From NCBI RefSeq assembly GCF_900323545.1, contig NZ_OOHN01000008.1, forward strand, positions 1,045,144-1,109,143: 64,000 bases of DNA. The letters run 5' to 3'. Below, one piece after another: positions 39,083-49,639 of this stretch. Within the stretch, counting starts at the first letter, position 1; each line of letters begins with the position of its first letter. The position numbers were made by a program, and so were the translations under genes. Under the pieces are notes generated by a model, which ran no database searches, was not told where the DNA came from, and saw only the letters and a program-made list of their open reading frames with translations. The DNA is from Actinomyces sp. Marseille-P3109. Lineage in GTDB: Bacteria; Actinomycetota; Actinomycetes; Actinomycetales; Actinomycetaceae.

Positions 39083-40636
39083 ATGAGCAGTCCCTTCCCC
39101 GTTCCCGACGCCTTTGCGCACGTCGCACCGCCTGTGCCCGGTGTGCGTCTGGGGGAGCCACTGGGGCAGGGAGGCTTCGCCACCGTCTACGCCGGGGAGC
39201 AGGTCTCACTGCGGCGTCCGGTGGCTGTCAAGATCGACTCCAGGCCGTTGCACGACGAACGCAACCGTCGACGCTTCATGCGGGAGATGGCGGCGGCCAG
39301 CCGGATCAGCGGACACCCGCACGCGGTCTCGCTGATCGACTCCGGAGTACTGCCCGACGGACGTCCCTACCTGGTCATGGAACGCTGCGACGGAGGCTCC
39401 TTGGCCCAGGTCCTGGAGCGCGGCGAGCTCAGCGCAGCCCAGGCCGTCAGCATCGTCACGGCCGTCTCATCCGCCCTGGGGGCCGCTCACGAAGCCGGGG
39501 TCCTCCACCGTGACATCAAGCCCGGAAACATCCTCATTGACGCCTACGGAAGCCCACGCCTGAGCGACTTCGGCCTTGCCGCCATCCAGCGCGAGGGCAT
39601 CCAGTCCTCCGTCACCCTGGAGACGATGACGCCGGACTTCGCTCCACCGGAGGCCTTCACCCTGGTGGAGCCCTCACCCAGCGGCGACGTATGGTCGATG
39701 GGGGCCGTCCTGTTCACGCTCCTGATCGGCCGCGGTCCTCGTCGCACCGCCGACGGTACGGCCCGGAGCCTACCGGAGATCATCAACCGCCTGTCCCTGC
39801 CCGCGGACACCTCGGACCCGCGTATACCCAAGGCATTGCGCTCGATCCTCGATCGGGCACTGCACCCCGACCCCGCGCGGCGCTACCGTGACGGCAATGA
39901 GCTCGCCGAGGCACTGGCCCGGGTCGGCGGCATCTCAGGCTCGGTGATCAATACCCCTCACGCAGCGATGCGGACATCCGATCCCGCCGCTGCCCCAGTC
40001 CCTGCCGCTGCATCCGGTGCAAGACGCTCAGGCAGGGCATTCGTGCTCCTGACACTCGGCGTCACAGCAGGCGTCGCCATCTCCGCCGTCGTACTCGCGA
40101 CCGCGAGCCTCATTCCATCGGCATCCTCGGCGAACCGGACCGCCCAGCAGGCCCCGGCGACACCCGTCTCGAGCACCGGCACCCTGGCGAGTCAGGATGC
40201 CGGTGACGCCACGGCCACGGCTCAGGCAACTGTCCTCGGCTCCGAGAAGGCCTCACCGTCTCCGGCGACCGCTCCAGCTCCGGCACAGGTCAACGCTCAG
40301 GGCATCCCCTACTCCGACGACATGCCGTGGCCCCTGGGGACCTGCCTGAGTCGAACCACCTCGGTCGTAGGCGGCACGAGCGTCAGCCAGGTCGACTGTT
40401 CCCAGGCCGACTGGATCGTCTTCGCCGGCGGCACCTTCGACCCTGCCACGACCGCTTCCAGCGCCACCGAGGCCATGACGGATGACCCCCAGGTCAGGGC
40501 CGCCTGCACCAGCACCTACGCGGAGCTCTACGGACTCGACCTGTCCACCAGCTACTCGATCAATACACTTGGTCCCAGTGATCAGGAGTGGGCCGCAGGC
40601 GATCGCGGCTTCGCCTGCGTCCTGGGCCGGCTGTAG
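39083..40636 (+). CDS. Membrane Ser/Thr protein kinase with cysteine-containing outer domain
   Basis: Bacterial Hanks-type kinase, 517 residues. Kinase domain about 20-280: LGQGGFATVYAGE Gly loop, AVKI Lys, HRDIKPGNILI catalytic loop, DFG as SDFGLAA, and PDFAPPEA in place of APE. A Pro/Ala linker leads to one membrane helix (AFVLLTLGVTAGVAISAVVLA, about 325-350). The outside part is Ser/Thr/Pro-rich followed by a domain with four Cys (GTCLSR, VDCSQADW, RAACTS, GFACVLG) resembling the septum-formation-type domain of actinobacteria. No PASTA repeats, so not the canonical PknB. No ribosome binding site before the ATG. Confidence 0.9.
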   Translation: MSSPFPVPDAFAHVAPPVPGVRLGEPLGQGGFATVYAGEQVSLRRPVAVKIDSRPLHDERNRRRFMREMAAASRISGHPHAVSLIDSGVLPDGRPYLVMERCDGGSLAQVLERGELSAAQAVSIVTAVSSALGAAHEAGVLHRDIKPGNILIDAYGSPRLSDFGLAAIQREGIQSSVTLETMTPDFAPPEAFTLVEPSPSGDVWSMGAVLFTLLIGRGPRRTADGTARSLPEIINRLSLPADTSDPRIPKALRSILDRALHPDPARRYRDGNELAEALARVGGISGSVINTPHAAMRTSDPAAAPVPAAASGARRSGRAFVLLTLGVTAGVAISAVVLATASLIPSASSANRTAQQAPATPVSSTGTLASQDAGDATATAQATVLGSEKASPSPATAPAPAQVNAQGIPYSDDMPWPLGTCLSRTTSVVGGTSVSQVDCSQADWIVFAGGTFDPATTASSATEAMTDDPQVRAACTSTYAELYGLDLSTSYSINTLGPSDQEWAAGDRGFACVLGRL

Positions 40637-40659
40637 ATCTACAGAACCTCCGAGCCGTC

Positions 40660-40699
40660 ACGGGTGCGTGCCAGAGCGATCGCTCTGGCACGCACCCGT
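40660..40699. terminator. 40-bp perfect palindrome, bidirectional terminator
   Basis: Left arm ACGGGTGCGTGCCAGAGCGA and its exact reverse complement meet without a spacer at the central AT. It lies between the convergent kinase and aspS stops, 23 and 33 bases away, so it can fold in either transcript. Confidence 0.85.
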
Positions 40700-40732
40700 T
40701 GACTATCGGTGCGCCGAGAGCTCGGCCGGCTC

Positions 40733-42532
<1,800 letters not shown>

Positions 42533-42662
42533 GGTGCTGTGTTCCTTCCGTGTGGGGCACTGAACCGGTACCCGTCGGGGCGCACCACGAGACGGGTGGG
42601 CGCCGGCGGCAGTTTACAAGGAGCCCGGCGCTCAGGCGCTGACGCGGCAACCTCACACCGTG

Positions 42663-43430
42663 TCAGGCCGTGACCCGACGGCGCTGATAGGCCGCCATTC
42701 TGCGGCGGTTGACCGCGACGAGCACCGACAACACGACCAGGATCATACTGAGTGCGAGGATAGAGGCTCCGATGATCGGGAATCCGACGGGCTCGGTGGT
42801 CGGGCCGGCCGCCTGGATGCCCGAGGCTCCCGATCGCCCCGAGCCTCCCGGCGCAGCGACCTGGTGGGGCGGCGGCGTCGGCGCTGCCGGCACGGTGGGA
42901 GGGGCGGCCCCTCCGATGACCGTGACGCCTGAGACGGTGAAGTAGGGGCTCTTGTTGGTGTAGTCCGCCGCATTACCCTCCTGGGCACTCATCCCCTGGG
43001 CCCCGAAGACGCGGAAGCGTAACCAGTGGTTGCCCTGATCGACGTAGTCGGGCAGCTCGAAGGAGCCGGAGGCGGTTCCGTCCTGGGCGATCGTGAAAGT
43101 GGTGACCACCTCGGACTCCGAGGGGTGAGAACTGACCAGCGTTCCGTCGTCAATGAGGACCTGGACCATCACACCTCCCGGGAATCCAGAGACCGTGTAC
43201 ATGATCGTTCCTCCGACGGCGACCGTCGACGGGCTGACGGTCGAGGCGGTGCCCGTGGTGGAGGGGTCCGTCTTGGTGTCCGCTCTGGCAATGGGACTGG
43301 TGGAGACCAGTGCCGCCAAGGAGGCGAGTAGGACGGAGCAGACGATGAGAAGCGTACGTGCTATCCGCACCAGGTACCGGTTGGCGATACGACGCCGACC
43401 TACCGGCATCAACTGGCTCAACTGAATCAT
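42663..43430 (-). CDS. Exported membrane-anchored protein with one beta-sandwich domain
   Basis: 255 residues, function unknown. Signal peptide (RTLLIVCSVLLASLAALVSTSPIARA), a beta-rich Ig-like domain (VSPSTVAVGGTIMYTVSGFPG to YFTVSGVTVIGG), a Pro-rich linker and a C-terminal membrane helix (IIGASILALSMILVVLSVLVAV) with a basic tail. No LPxTG. A near-perfect AGGAGGTGA precedes the ATG at 43430, so it should be well translated. It follows a larger surface protein by 87 bases and shares its layout. Confidence 0.75.
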   Translation of the reverse strand: MIQLSQLMPVGRRRIANRYLVRIARTLLIVCSVLLASLAALVSTSPIARADTKTDPSTTGTASTVSPSTVAVGGTIMYTVSGFPGGVMVQVLIDDGTLVSSHPSESEVVTTFTIAQDGTASGSFELPDYVDQGNHWLRFRVFGAQGMSAQEGNAADYTNKSPYFTVSGVTVIGGAAPPTVPAAPTPPPHQVAAPGGSGRSGASGIQAAGPTTEPVGFPIIGASILALSMILVVLSVLVAVNRRRMAAYQRRRVTA

Positions 43431-43517
43431 CTGTCCCTCACCTCCTTTCTGTCGCTGCATGTTCTGACTCCGTGGACTGTTTCCTTGATGATGTCCTGAG
43501 CGGTTTCCCGGGGCCGC

Positions 43518-45851
43518 TCAGCGTCCACGCGGCGTCTGCAGCCGTCGGGGGATCCTCGGCGCACGGAGCGGAAGTCCTGAACGTGCGGCGACCAGCAGGC
43601 TGCCCGCTCCGATGACGAGCAGTCCTCCGGCTCCCCCTAGGAGCATGTCGTTGGCACTGAGCCCCTTGGAGGTTGAGGCACCCTTGTCCGGGAACGTCAG
43701 GAGCTGGGCCTGGCTCGGACTCTGGGGATCGAAGGAGGCCGAGGTGATCTCCAGCTTCGCCCATCCCAGGAGACTATTGTCACGATCGGCCACCGCCAGC
43801 TCGTAGGATCCTGACCCGAATGTCGAGATGTCGATGGAGACGCTGTTGGCGTCATCGACCTGCACCCAGCCCTTGGTGGTTGCTCCAGGGAAGACGAACA
43901 CCGAGACCCACTCCCCCGCTGAGGCCTTGGCCTTGGGAAGAACAAGATTGACGATGTTGCCCTGGCGCGAGCCGGACAGGGATCCGGCGTTGTCCGCACT
44001 CAGCTGCGCCGCGCTGGTCACCGGGGGCACCGGGTTCCTGTTGGGACGGACGGTACGGTCCTCTGCGGTGCCGGCGGAGGCCTGTGACAAGGACTCTGAG
44101 TCCTCTGCGTCAGAGGAACCGGCGTCACTACCTCGACCATCGCCTAGGCCACCTTCTTGGGCGCTGCGCTGGTTTCGGCTTCGATCGGCGCTCCGCTCGG
44201 CAGAGGCACTGCCAGACGAGGAGTCCGCACTCAGGTCGAAGGCACCAGGAGCGCGCTGAGGCGCGCTGTGAGAGCCACCGCCTGCATGAGAACCGGCACC
44301 GGACTGTGATTCCAACGAACCAGAGGAGTCAGCGGAACCGGGGAGGTCTCCAGAGCCGCCCCCCTGATCAGTGGGGTCTGTCTGGTCAGAGGTGGTTGAC
44401 CCAGGATCCGAGTGCGGTACCGGCGTGGCAGTCTGTGGGGACGGGGGCGAAGGTGCCGTTGATGGCGCTGTGGATGGTTCATTGGAAGGATCGTCAGGCT
44501 CCGCAGAAGGAACCGGAGAAGGTTCTGGCTGCGGGGCGACCGTCTGAGTCGGAGACGGGGAAGGCGTCACTGCGGGTGTCGGTGTGGGTTCGGGAGCCAC
44601 CGGGACCTCGTAGCTGAAGACGTTGGTCGACTCGGTCAGCCCGCTACCGATCGGGGAGACCTGGAGGAAGTAGCGGTTGGTCGTCAGATGCGTCCCGGCG
44701 TAAAGGGAGGACAGGTTGAGCTGGGCGTCGAAGGATCCCTGTGTGAAGGTGACGGGCAACGAGACGGTTCCCGGAACCCCGTAGCCGCCGTAGGCGACCA
44801 GCTTGATCTCGATCTGCTTGTCGCCGTCGAGCATCGCTCCGTTCTCACACCAGCCGCTGCCGGCGATCCTGATGCTGCGTTCGGGCTTGTAGTCGGGGTA
44901 GCCGTCCTTGGGGTCTGAGCCGTCTGGATTGAGGACGGTGACGACCGGCTTGGCCTGGCAGGCCTGAGCCGTTGAAGTCTGCGACGGCGTCGGGCTGGGT
45001 GATGGGCTCGGCTCTGCCGTAGGCAGCGGCTCCGGCGCGGCGGACTGCGTGGGCGCAGAGGTCGGTTCGGGGGTCCTCGTGGGCTCGACTGTGGGCTCTG
45101 TTGCAGGATCAGTAGCAGAATCCGCTGTGGGAGTGGTGGTGGGAGCCGGTTCTGAACTCGGCTCTGTGGTGGGCTCGGGCTCCGGTGCGGGGGCGGACGT
45201 CGGTTCCACAGTCGGTTCGGACGTCGGCTCCGCAGTGGGCTCGGGTGTGGGCTCAGGCACCGGAGGATCGACGATGTTCGGGTCCTGCTTGACGAAGGAG
45301 AACATGCCCGTTGTGGCACTCACGGTGCCACTGGTGTAGGTCAGACTGAAGAGCTTCGTCCCGACATCCCAGCTCTGGTCACCCGTTGCCTCCCGCATTC
45401 CTTTGACGAGGTAGTCGGTGGGAATGAAAGCGCTTTGGTCACCGCTCCCGAGTTTTGGATCAAGCTCAACCTTGAGCCAGGAAATAGGGTAGGACGACAC
45501 CGTGCCACCGTCGATGACGTTGACAGTGACGCTCGGGTCTGACAGAAGCCTGCCACCGTCATGACACCAGCCGGTCAGAAAGGCATCAACACCGCCCATC
45601 GCCCCTGTGCTGTAGACCGGGACCACGTACTCCGGCTTCGACTGCCCCTCGGGATAGTTCAGGGAGGCTGCAGGGCGGCATTCGGTCTTCGCGCCGGCGT
45701 CATTGACGATCTCACTTCCGGTCAGGAGGGGTGCGGCCGCGACACCGGCGGTGGTGGTCAGAATACCGAAGGCCGTCAGGACGGCAAGAATCGAACGCGC
45801 ACCAGTCCTGGTGACAGGGCGGGCGGCCAGTAGCCGCTGAGGGTAGTGCAT
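43518..45851 (-). CDS. Large surface protein with duplicated domain and Pro-rich spacers
   Basis: 777 residues, function unknown. Signal peptide (ARSILAVLTAFGILTTTAGVAAA). Domain 1 begins ECRPAASLNYPEGQSKPEY and has a second Cys in LTGWCHDGG; after a PEPTPEPTAEPTSEPT-type spacer, domain 2 begins ACQAKPVVTVLNPDG with the second Cys in GSGWCENGA: a diverged duplication with one disulphide each. A second acidic Ser/Pro/Gly spacer leads to a third beta domain (NLVLPKAKASAGEWVSVFVFPG) and one C-terminal membrane helix. No sortase signal. ATG 45851 gives a proper signal peptide; a GTG 15 codons upstream is possible. Confidence 0.8.
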   Translation of the reverse strand: MHYPQRLLAARPVTRTGARSILAVLTAFGILTTTAGVAAAPLLTGSEIVNDAGAKTECRPAASLNYPEGQSKPEYVVPVYSTGAMGGVDAFLTGWCHDGGRLLSDPSVTVNVIDGGTVSSYPISWLKVELDPKLGSGDQSAFIPTDYLVKGMREATGDQSWDVGTKLFSLTYTSGTVSATTGMFSFVKQDPNIVDPPVPEPTPEPTAEPTSEPTVEPTSAPAPEPEPTTEPSSEPAPTTTPTADSATDPATEPTVEPTRTPEPTSAPTQSAAPEPLPTAEPSPSPSPTPSQTSTAQACQAKPVVTVLNPDGSDPKDGYPDYKPERSIRIAGSGWCENGAMLDGDKQIEIKLVAYGGYGVPGTVSLPVTFTQGSFDAQLNLSSLYAGTHLTTNRYFLQVSPIGSGLTESTNVFSYEVPVAPEPTPTPAVTPSPSPTQTVAPQPEPSPVPSAEPDDPSNEPSTAPSTAPSPPSPQTATPVPHSDPGSTTSDQTDPTDQGGGSGDLPGSADSSGSLESQSGAGSHAGGGSHSAPQRAPGAFDLSADSSSGSASAERSADRSRNQRSAQEGGLGDGRGSDAGSSDAEDSESLSQASAGTAEDRTVRPNRNPVPPVTSAAQLSADNAGSLSGSRQGNIVNLVLPKAKASAGEWVSVFVFPGATTKGWVQVDDANSVSIDISTFGSGSYELAVADRDNSLLGWAKLEITSASFDPQSPSQAQLLTFPDKGASTSKGLSANDMLLGGAGGLLVIGAGSLLVAARSGLPLRAPRIPRRLQTPRGR

Positions 45852-45962
45852 CGAGGGATCTCGTTCGTGGACGGGGGCAGGTGGACTTACTCGCACAGTC
45901 CGCAGCCGGTTGGAGCGGACGACGAGGAAAGGAACGCACCAAGCAACAGATACGACTGCCTT

Positions 45963-46029
45963 TCGTAAGCGATGATAGATGGACTACTCCCTTCTAAGAA
46001 TCCACATCTTGAGAAAACATCGCTTACGA
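45963..46029 (-). promoter_or_regulatory. Long-range 12-bp inverted repeat upstream of surface protein gene
   Basis: TCGTAAGCGATG (45963-45974) and CATCGCTTACGA (46018-46029), perfect, 43 bases apart. Each arm contains TAAGCGAT, which recurs upstream of the next surface protein gene (48037). TATACT just upstream on the minus strand (about 46046-46051) may be a -10 box, which would place both arms in the leader RNA, where they could close a 67-base stem-loop. Either a paired protein-binding site or an RNA element. Confidence 0.55.
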
Positions 46030-46300
46030 CGTCGATTCCAGGTTAAGTATACACAGCAGTAACCCGACAATCGGTCGGAGCGAGACCATTCAACTCTGAA
46101 ATCACTGAGGAAACTCCTGTGTTGGTAACGATAAATCAGGGCGTGTGATCATGCCGTTGCTCAGATTTCATTTCAGTCACGGTTTCTAGCGCGAGAACGA
46201 ACTGGGGGTTGTTCAACGCGAACCGCGCATTGAACAACCCCAACAGCAATCGTCCCGCTCTCCCGATCAGACCGGATGGTCCGGTGCGGGTGGCGGCTGG
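46030..46300. other. Intergenic region between two exported-protein genes
   Basis: Contains the promoter region of the 777-residue surface protein gene at its left side and the terminator of the beta-propeller gene at its right side (46205-46241). AT-rich for this genome around 46030-46190. No gene seen. Confidence 0.45.
46205..46241 (-). terminator. Hairpin after beta-propeller surface protein gene
   Basis: GGGGTTGTTCAA and TTGAACAACCCC, 13-base loop holding CGCG/CGCG. It is 60 bases past the stop on the minus strand. Confidence 0.75.
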
Positions 46301-47938
46301 TCAGGCGTGACGCCGAGCGCGCACCAACAAGACCCCGCCGATCACGAGGGCTGCCGCGGCGACCGCGGCTCCCAGCGAGACCCCCGTCCTGGCCAGACCC
46401 GAACCGCTCCCGCCTCCGTCAGAGACGGAGACCGCCACCACGCTGGCGCCGTCGTTCCGGCCCTCAGCGCGACCGGAGGTCTGAACGGCGGCAGACGCGA
46501 TCGCACTGGGAGTGCTCACCGTTGCCGGTGAGGGGGTACTGGGTCTGGTCGGCGCGGCGTCGGGTGCCGCAGTGGGCGTCGCGGAGGGAAGAGAGGCCGC
46601 GACGACGGAGAAGCGCTGAACATAGTCGTTCTTGGTGCTGCCATCGCGACTGCCGCCCTTGTTCACGGCGTAGACGTTCCCCCGCCCGTCATGCAGCACG
46701 TGGTTGGGGTTGCGACCGGCGTCAATCGTCTGCCTGATCGTTCCGTCACGATCATGCACGGTGATGGTCCCGGCATTGCGGTTGGTGACATAGACCAGGG
46801 AGTTGATCGGATCGAGCGCAACGTTGAGCGCCCCTGAGGAGACATCCTTGCCGTCGGCGTCCTTCACGTCTGTGGCGGTGACGACCTGATTGACCACCGT
46901 ACCGTCCTTCTCGACAACGACGAGGTCGCCGGATCCCTGGCTGGCGACATAGATCCGCCCGGTTGCCGGGTTGTAGGCGACTCCGGAGGCGCGCGCGACA
47001 TTGGCGGGCAGGGGCACCTCGGTGATACTGCCGGAGGCGACGTCGATGATGGCGGCCTTGGTGCTGGAGGCCGAAACAGTGACCAGGGTTCCCGAGGCCT
47101 CGTCGAGGGACAGGGACATGGCGCTGAAGTCGTCTGAGTCCTTACCCACGGTGATGTCGGCCAGCTGGGTGTTGGTGGACGTGTCGAACACGGCGATCTT
47201 GTTGGAACGCGCACTGCTGACGTAGGCGCGCTCGCGCGCCGCGTCGATGACGACGTCGCGGCTGTGGGAGACGATGTCCTTGTCGAACTGCTTGACGAGG
47301 GCGAGCGTGTCGGCGTCATAGACGGCGACGGTGTTCTGACGGGTGTTGGTCACCCACACGGTGCCGTGCTCGTCATCGACGGCCACCCCGTAGACGGCAT
47401 AGCGAGCCCCCTCGAGCGGCTTGCCGTCTCTGCCGGTCGCAGTCGGGTCCACCTCAGGGACGACGTGATTCTGGTAAGCCAGCGTGTCTGCGTCGAGCTT
47501 GATCAACGAGGACTGCGTGACGGGCGGGCGCCCCACGGCGGAGGTGACGTACAGGGAGCTGCGGCTGGGTGAGTAGGCGGTCTGGTAGAGGCCGGGCGCA
47601 ATGGACGACTCGACTCCGACAACGCTTCCAGGCTCACCGGTGGTTCCCGGCACGGGGGTCACAGCGGCATTCCTGTCGACTCCTGAAGGATCGGACTGGG
47701 CCTCAGTGCCGGCCGATGTCGACGACGCCTCGGCGGCCGCGGTAGCTGCGGAGCCCGCCGCGGGACGTGGCGTCTCGTCAGCCGCATAGGCAGCCGTCCC
47801 GACGACTCCAACCAGACTCAGCGCCACAGCGGATGTGAACGCCCCGACTCGTGTCAGAGCCGACCTGCGGCACGGCCGGGAGACGGACAGGGGTGTGGGG
47901 TCGGATGGGGATGGAGGGGATTGCTGGTGACGGTCCAT
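46301..47938 (-). CDS. YncE-like beta-propeller protein with LAxTG sorting signal
   Basis: 545 residues, predicted cell-wall-attached. Signal peptide (TRVGAFTSAVALSLVGVVGTAAYA) after a 30-residue basic leader. Residues about 100-430 hold repeats of the seven-bladed propeller kind (SSLYVTSAVG, GTVWVTNTRQNTVAVYDADT, RAYVSSARSNKIAVFDTSTN, GRIYVASQGSGDLVVVEKDG, SLVYVTNRNAGTITVHDRDG). A Pro/Thr/Ser stalk follows, then LARTG (515-519), a hydrophobic helix and RARRHA: a class E sortase-type signal. GGAGG six bases before the ATG. The TAAGCGAT motif lies about 100 bases upstream. Ligand unknown. Confidence 0.85.
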   Translation of the reverse strand: MDRHQQSPPSPSDPTPLSVSRPCRRSALTRVGAFTSAVALSLVGVVGTAAYAADETPRPAAGSAATAAAEASSTSAGTEAQSDPSGVDRNAAVTPVPGTTGEPGSVVGVESSIAPGLYQTAYSPSRSSLYVTSAVGRPPVTQSSLIKLDADTLAYQNHVVPEVDPTATGRDGKPLEGARYAVYGVAVDDEHGTVWVTNTRQNTVAVYDADTLALVKQFDKDIVSHSRDVVIDAARERAYVSSARSNKIAVFDTSTNTQLADITVGKDSDDFSAMSLSLDEASGTLVTVSASSTKAAIIDVASGSITEVPLPANVARASGVAYNPATGRIYVASQGSGDLVVVEKDGTVVNQVVTATDVKDADGKDVSSGALNVALDPINSLVYVTNRNAGTITVHDRDGTIRQTIDAGRNPNHVLHDGRGNVYAVNKGGSRDGSTKNDYVQRFSVVAASLPSATPTAAPDAAPTRPSTPSPATVSTPSAIASAAVQTSGRAEGRNDGASVVAVSVSDGGGSGSGLARTGVSLGAAVAAAALVIGGVLLVRARRHA

Positions 47939-48036
47939 GGAGTACCTCCGTGAGCTCGTCCGGCACCGTGTCCGGAACATTCGGGGGAGGCGCACTGAGC
48001 TGCGCCGGATCACCTGGCCTCCAGGAGAGGTAGACC

Positions 48037-48058
48037 TAAGCGATATTAGCAACGCTAA
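48037..48058 (-). promoter_or_regulatory. Shared TAAGCGAT motif next to TTAGC/GCTAA palindrome
   Basis: TAAGCGAT at 48037-48044 directly followed by TTAGC-aac-GCTAA (48046-48058). About 100 bases upstream of the beta-propeller gene start; the same octamer occurs twice upstream of the 777-residue surface protein gene at a similar distance. Candidate operator for a common regulator. Confidence 0.45.
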
Positions 48059-48089
48059 CATTTTTTATTGTGCTTCAGTGCGACAACGG

Positions 48090-49502
48090 TCACCTTGTCA
48101 CTGTCGGCTCACGCCCCGAGTCGAGATCCTGCTCATGGGCGTCGAGTCCCCAGGACAGTCCATGGCGCCACCATGCGTAGTCGTGGCCTCCGCGCTCCTC
48201 CCGGTAGCCGAGCAGAGCCCCTTCGGCCATGAGAAGCTCCGCCGCCGTCCGCGCTCCCTGACGCAGGACCCCCTCATGCACGCCGCATTGAACCACCAGC
48301 CGCGCCGACAAGGGTTCATTCGCGCCCATATGTCCCGAATCCCCCCGACGGCGCAACCAGGCCAGGAGCTCTCCCTCACCCTCGCCCCGGCGGCCCGATC
48401 CCAACCAGAAGGACGCCGACTGAGCGATGGCTCGTCCCGCGACATCAGGCCTGTGCAGGACGAGATCCGCCGCGGCCAAGCCACCCAGCGACTGACCGGC
48501 CACCACCACCTGCTGCGGGCTCCAGCGTCGCCGGCCCTCCTCCGCGGCCTTCAGGCACCTCATCAGCAGTTCCCTGCTGCGTCGAGGATCCGCCAGATCC
48601 CGTGCACGCATGGACAGGTCGCCGGAGTCGATGAGCAACAGGTCCCAGGACGCCGCCCTGGCACCAAGACGGCCGACGACGTCGTTGCGGCGCCAGATCT
48701 CTCCGTCGAGAAGAACCAGCAGCCCGTACTCCTTCCCCGTGCTCCCCGAGCCATCCCCGCAGCCGGCTCCCTGACGGGCGTCGATGAGGTCCTGCTGCCA
48801 CAGGGTGACACGTCGCGCCGAGTCGCCAGGGACGTCGAAGCCATTGAGGACCGTGCCGCTGAGATCAGTGCTGCGTCCATACCCTCCACCGCTGACCTCA
48901 GAAGTGCTCCAGGGCTGCTCCGTGGCCGCCCACTCCGGGTGGGTGGATGCCGTCGGTCCCTCCCACAGGGAGGAGACGAAGCCGAAGCCGTCGTGCAGGC
49001 GATCAGGATTGAAGGCATCCGGACGCCCTTCGGCGTGGACCCGCTTCCAGGTCCCCCGCCGAGCTCCGGCATCGTCGGGTAACGGCTCCCGAGTCACGAC
49101 GAGCCGGTACCCCACGAGGGCGTCCTCCGGCAGCAGAACGTGGTGCGCCCACCAGCTGGTTCCTGGGACCCGGGTGGCGAGCGCCGGGGAGATGTGGGTG
49201 CGATGATTGTCCGTCAGCGTGTTGAGATGGATGAGAACGCTGGGACTGGCACCGTGCCGCCGGTCGTCGCGCCACAGAAAGGTCGCCTCACGCATCTCGA
49301 CACCGTCAACGACACGGGTCTCCCCCAGTACCGGCGTACCGCCGGCTGCAGCAGCGGCCAGGGCGTTGTCATCAGGATGAGACGGCCACCAGTCCGGAGC
49401 CGTGCGGAGCAAGCCGCCGCCGGGAGCCACTGGAGTCGGTCGCAGCTCTCTCCAGCGGGTGTCCTGTGCCTGATGGTCATCGTCAGGACGGGTACCGCTC
49501 AC
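48090..49502 (-). CDS. Enterochelin esterase-like hydrolase
   Basis: Alpha/beta hydrolase of the Fes type, which cuts ferric tri-catechol siderophores in the cytoplasm. No signal peptide. N-terminal Fes domain (EATFLWRDD, LNTLTDNHRTHISPALATRVPGT, YRLVVTREPLPD), then the esterase domain: LLVLLDGEIW, LLLIDS, nucleophile elbow VVVAGQSLGGLAAADLVL, and C-terminal His in GGHDYAWWRHGLSWGL. About 470 residues. GTG at 49502 has AGGG upstream; GTG at 49547 is also possible. Location beside surface proteins suggests iron acquisition, an inference. Confidence 0.85.
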   Translation of the reverse strand: MSGTRPDDDHQAQDTRWRELRPTPVAPGGGLLRTAPDWWPSHPDDNALAAAAAGGTPVLGETRVVDGVEMREATFLWRDDRRHGASPSVLIHLNTLTDNHRTHISPALATRVPGTSWWAHHVLLPEDALVGYRLVVTREPLPDDAGARRGTWKRVHAEGRPDAFNPDRLHDGFGFVSSLWEGPTASTHPEWAATEQPWSTSEVSGGGYGRSTDLSGTVLNGFDVPGDSARRVTLWQQDLIDARQGAGCGDGSGSTGKEYGLLVLLDGEIWRRNDVVGRLGARAASWDLLLIDSGDLSMRARDLADPRRSRELLMRCLKAAEEGRRRWSPQQVVVAGQSLGGLAAADLVLHRPDVAGRAIAQSASFWLGSGRRGEGEGELLAWLRRRGDSGHMGANEPLSARLVVQCGVHEGVLRQGARTAAELLMAEGALLGYREERGGHDYAWWRHGLSWGLDAHEQDLDSGREPTVTR

Positions 49503-49639
49503 ACCGGCGACCCTATCGGACTCGCTCCATTCCCATCGCAGCACCACCCGCGAGAGATAGAGCCGCCGGGGAGAAGTCGACAGCCGTGGGAGTCCCGGCG
49601 CTTCACCGCCATGGTCCCGGGAAGTGGGGGAAGGAGAAG

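Noticed and set aside
39994..40300. Sortase or LPxTG signal in the kinase outer region
   Set aside because: Only a low-complexity Pro/Ala/Thr linker; no sorting motif at a C terminus.
48037..48058. Canonical DtxR/IdeR iron box
   Set aside because: TTAGC-aac-GCTAA has iron-box-like half-sites but does not match the 19-bp consensus; kept only as an unassigned motif.
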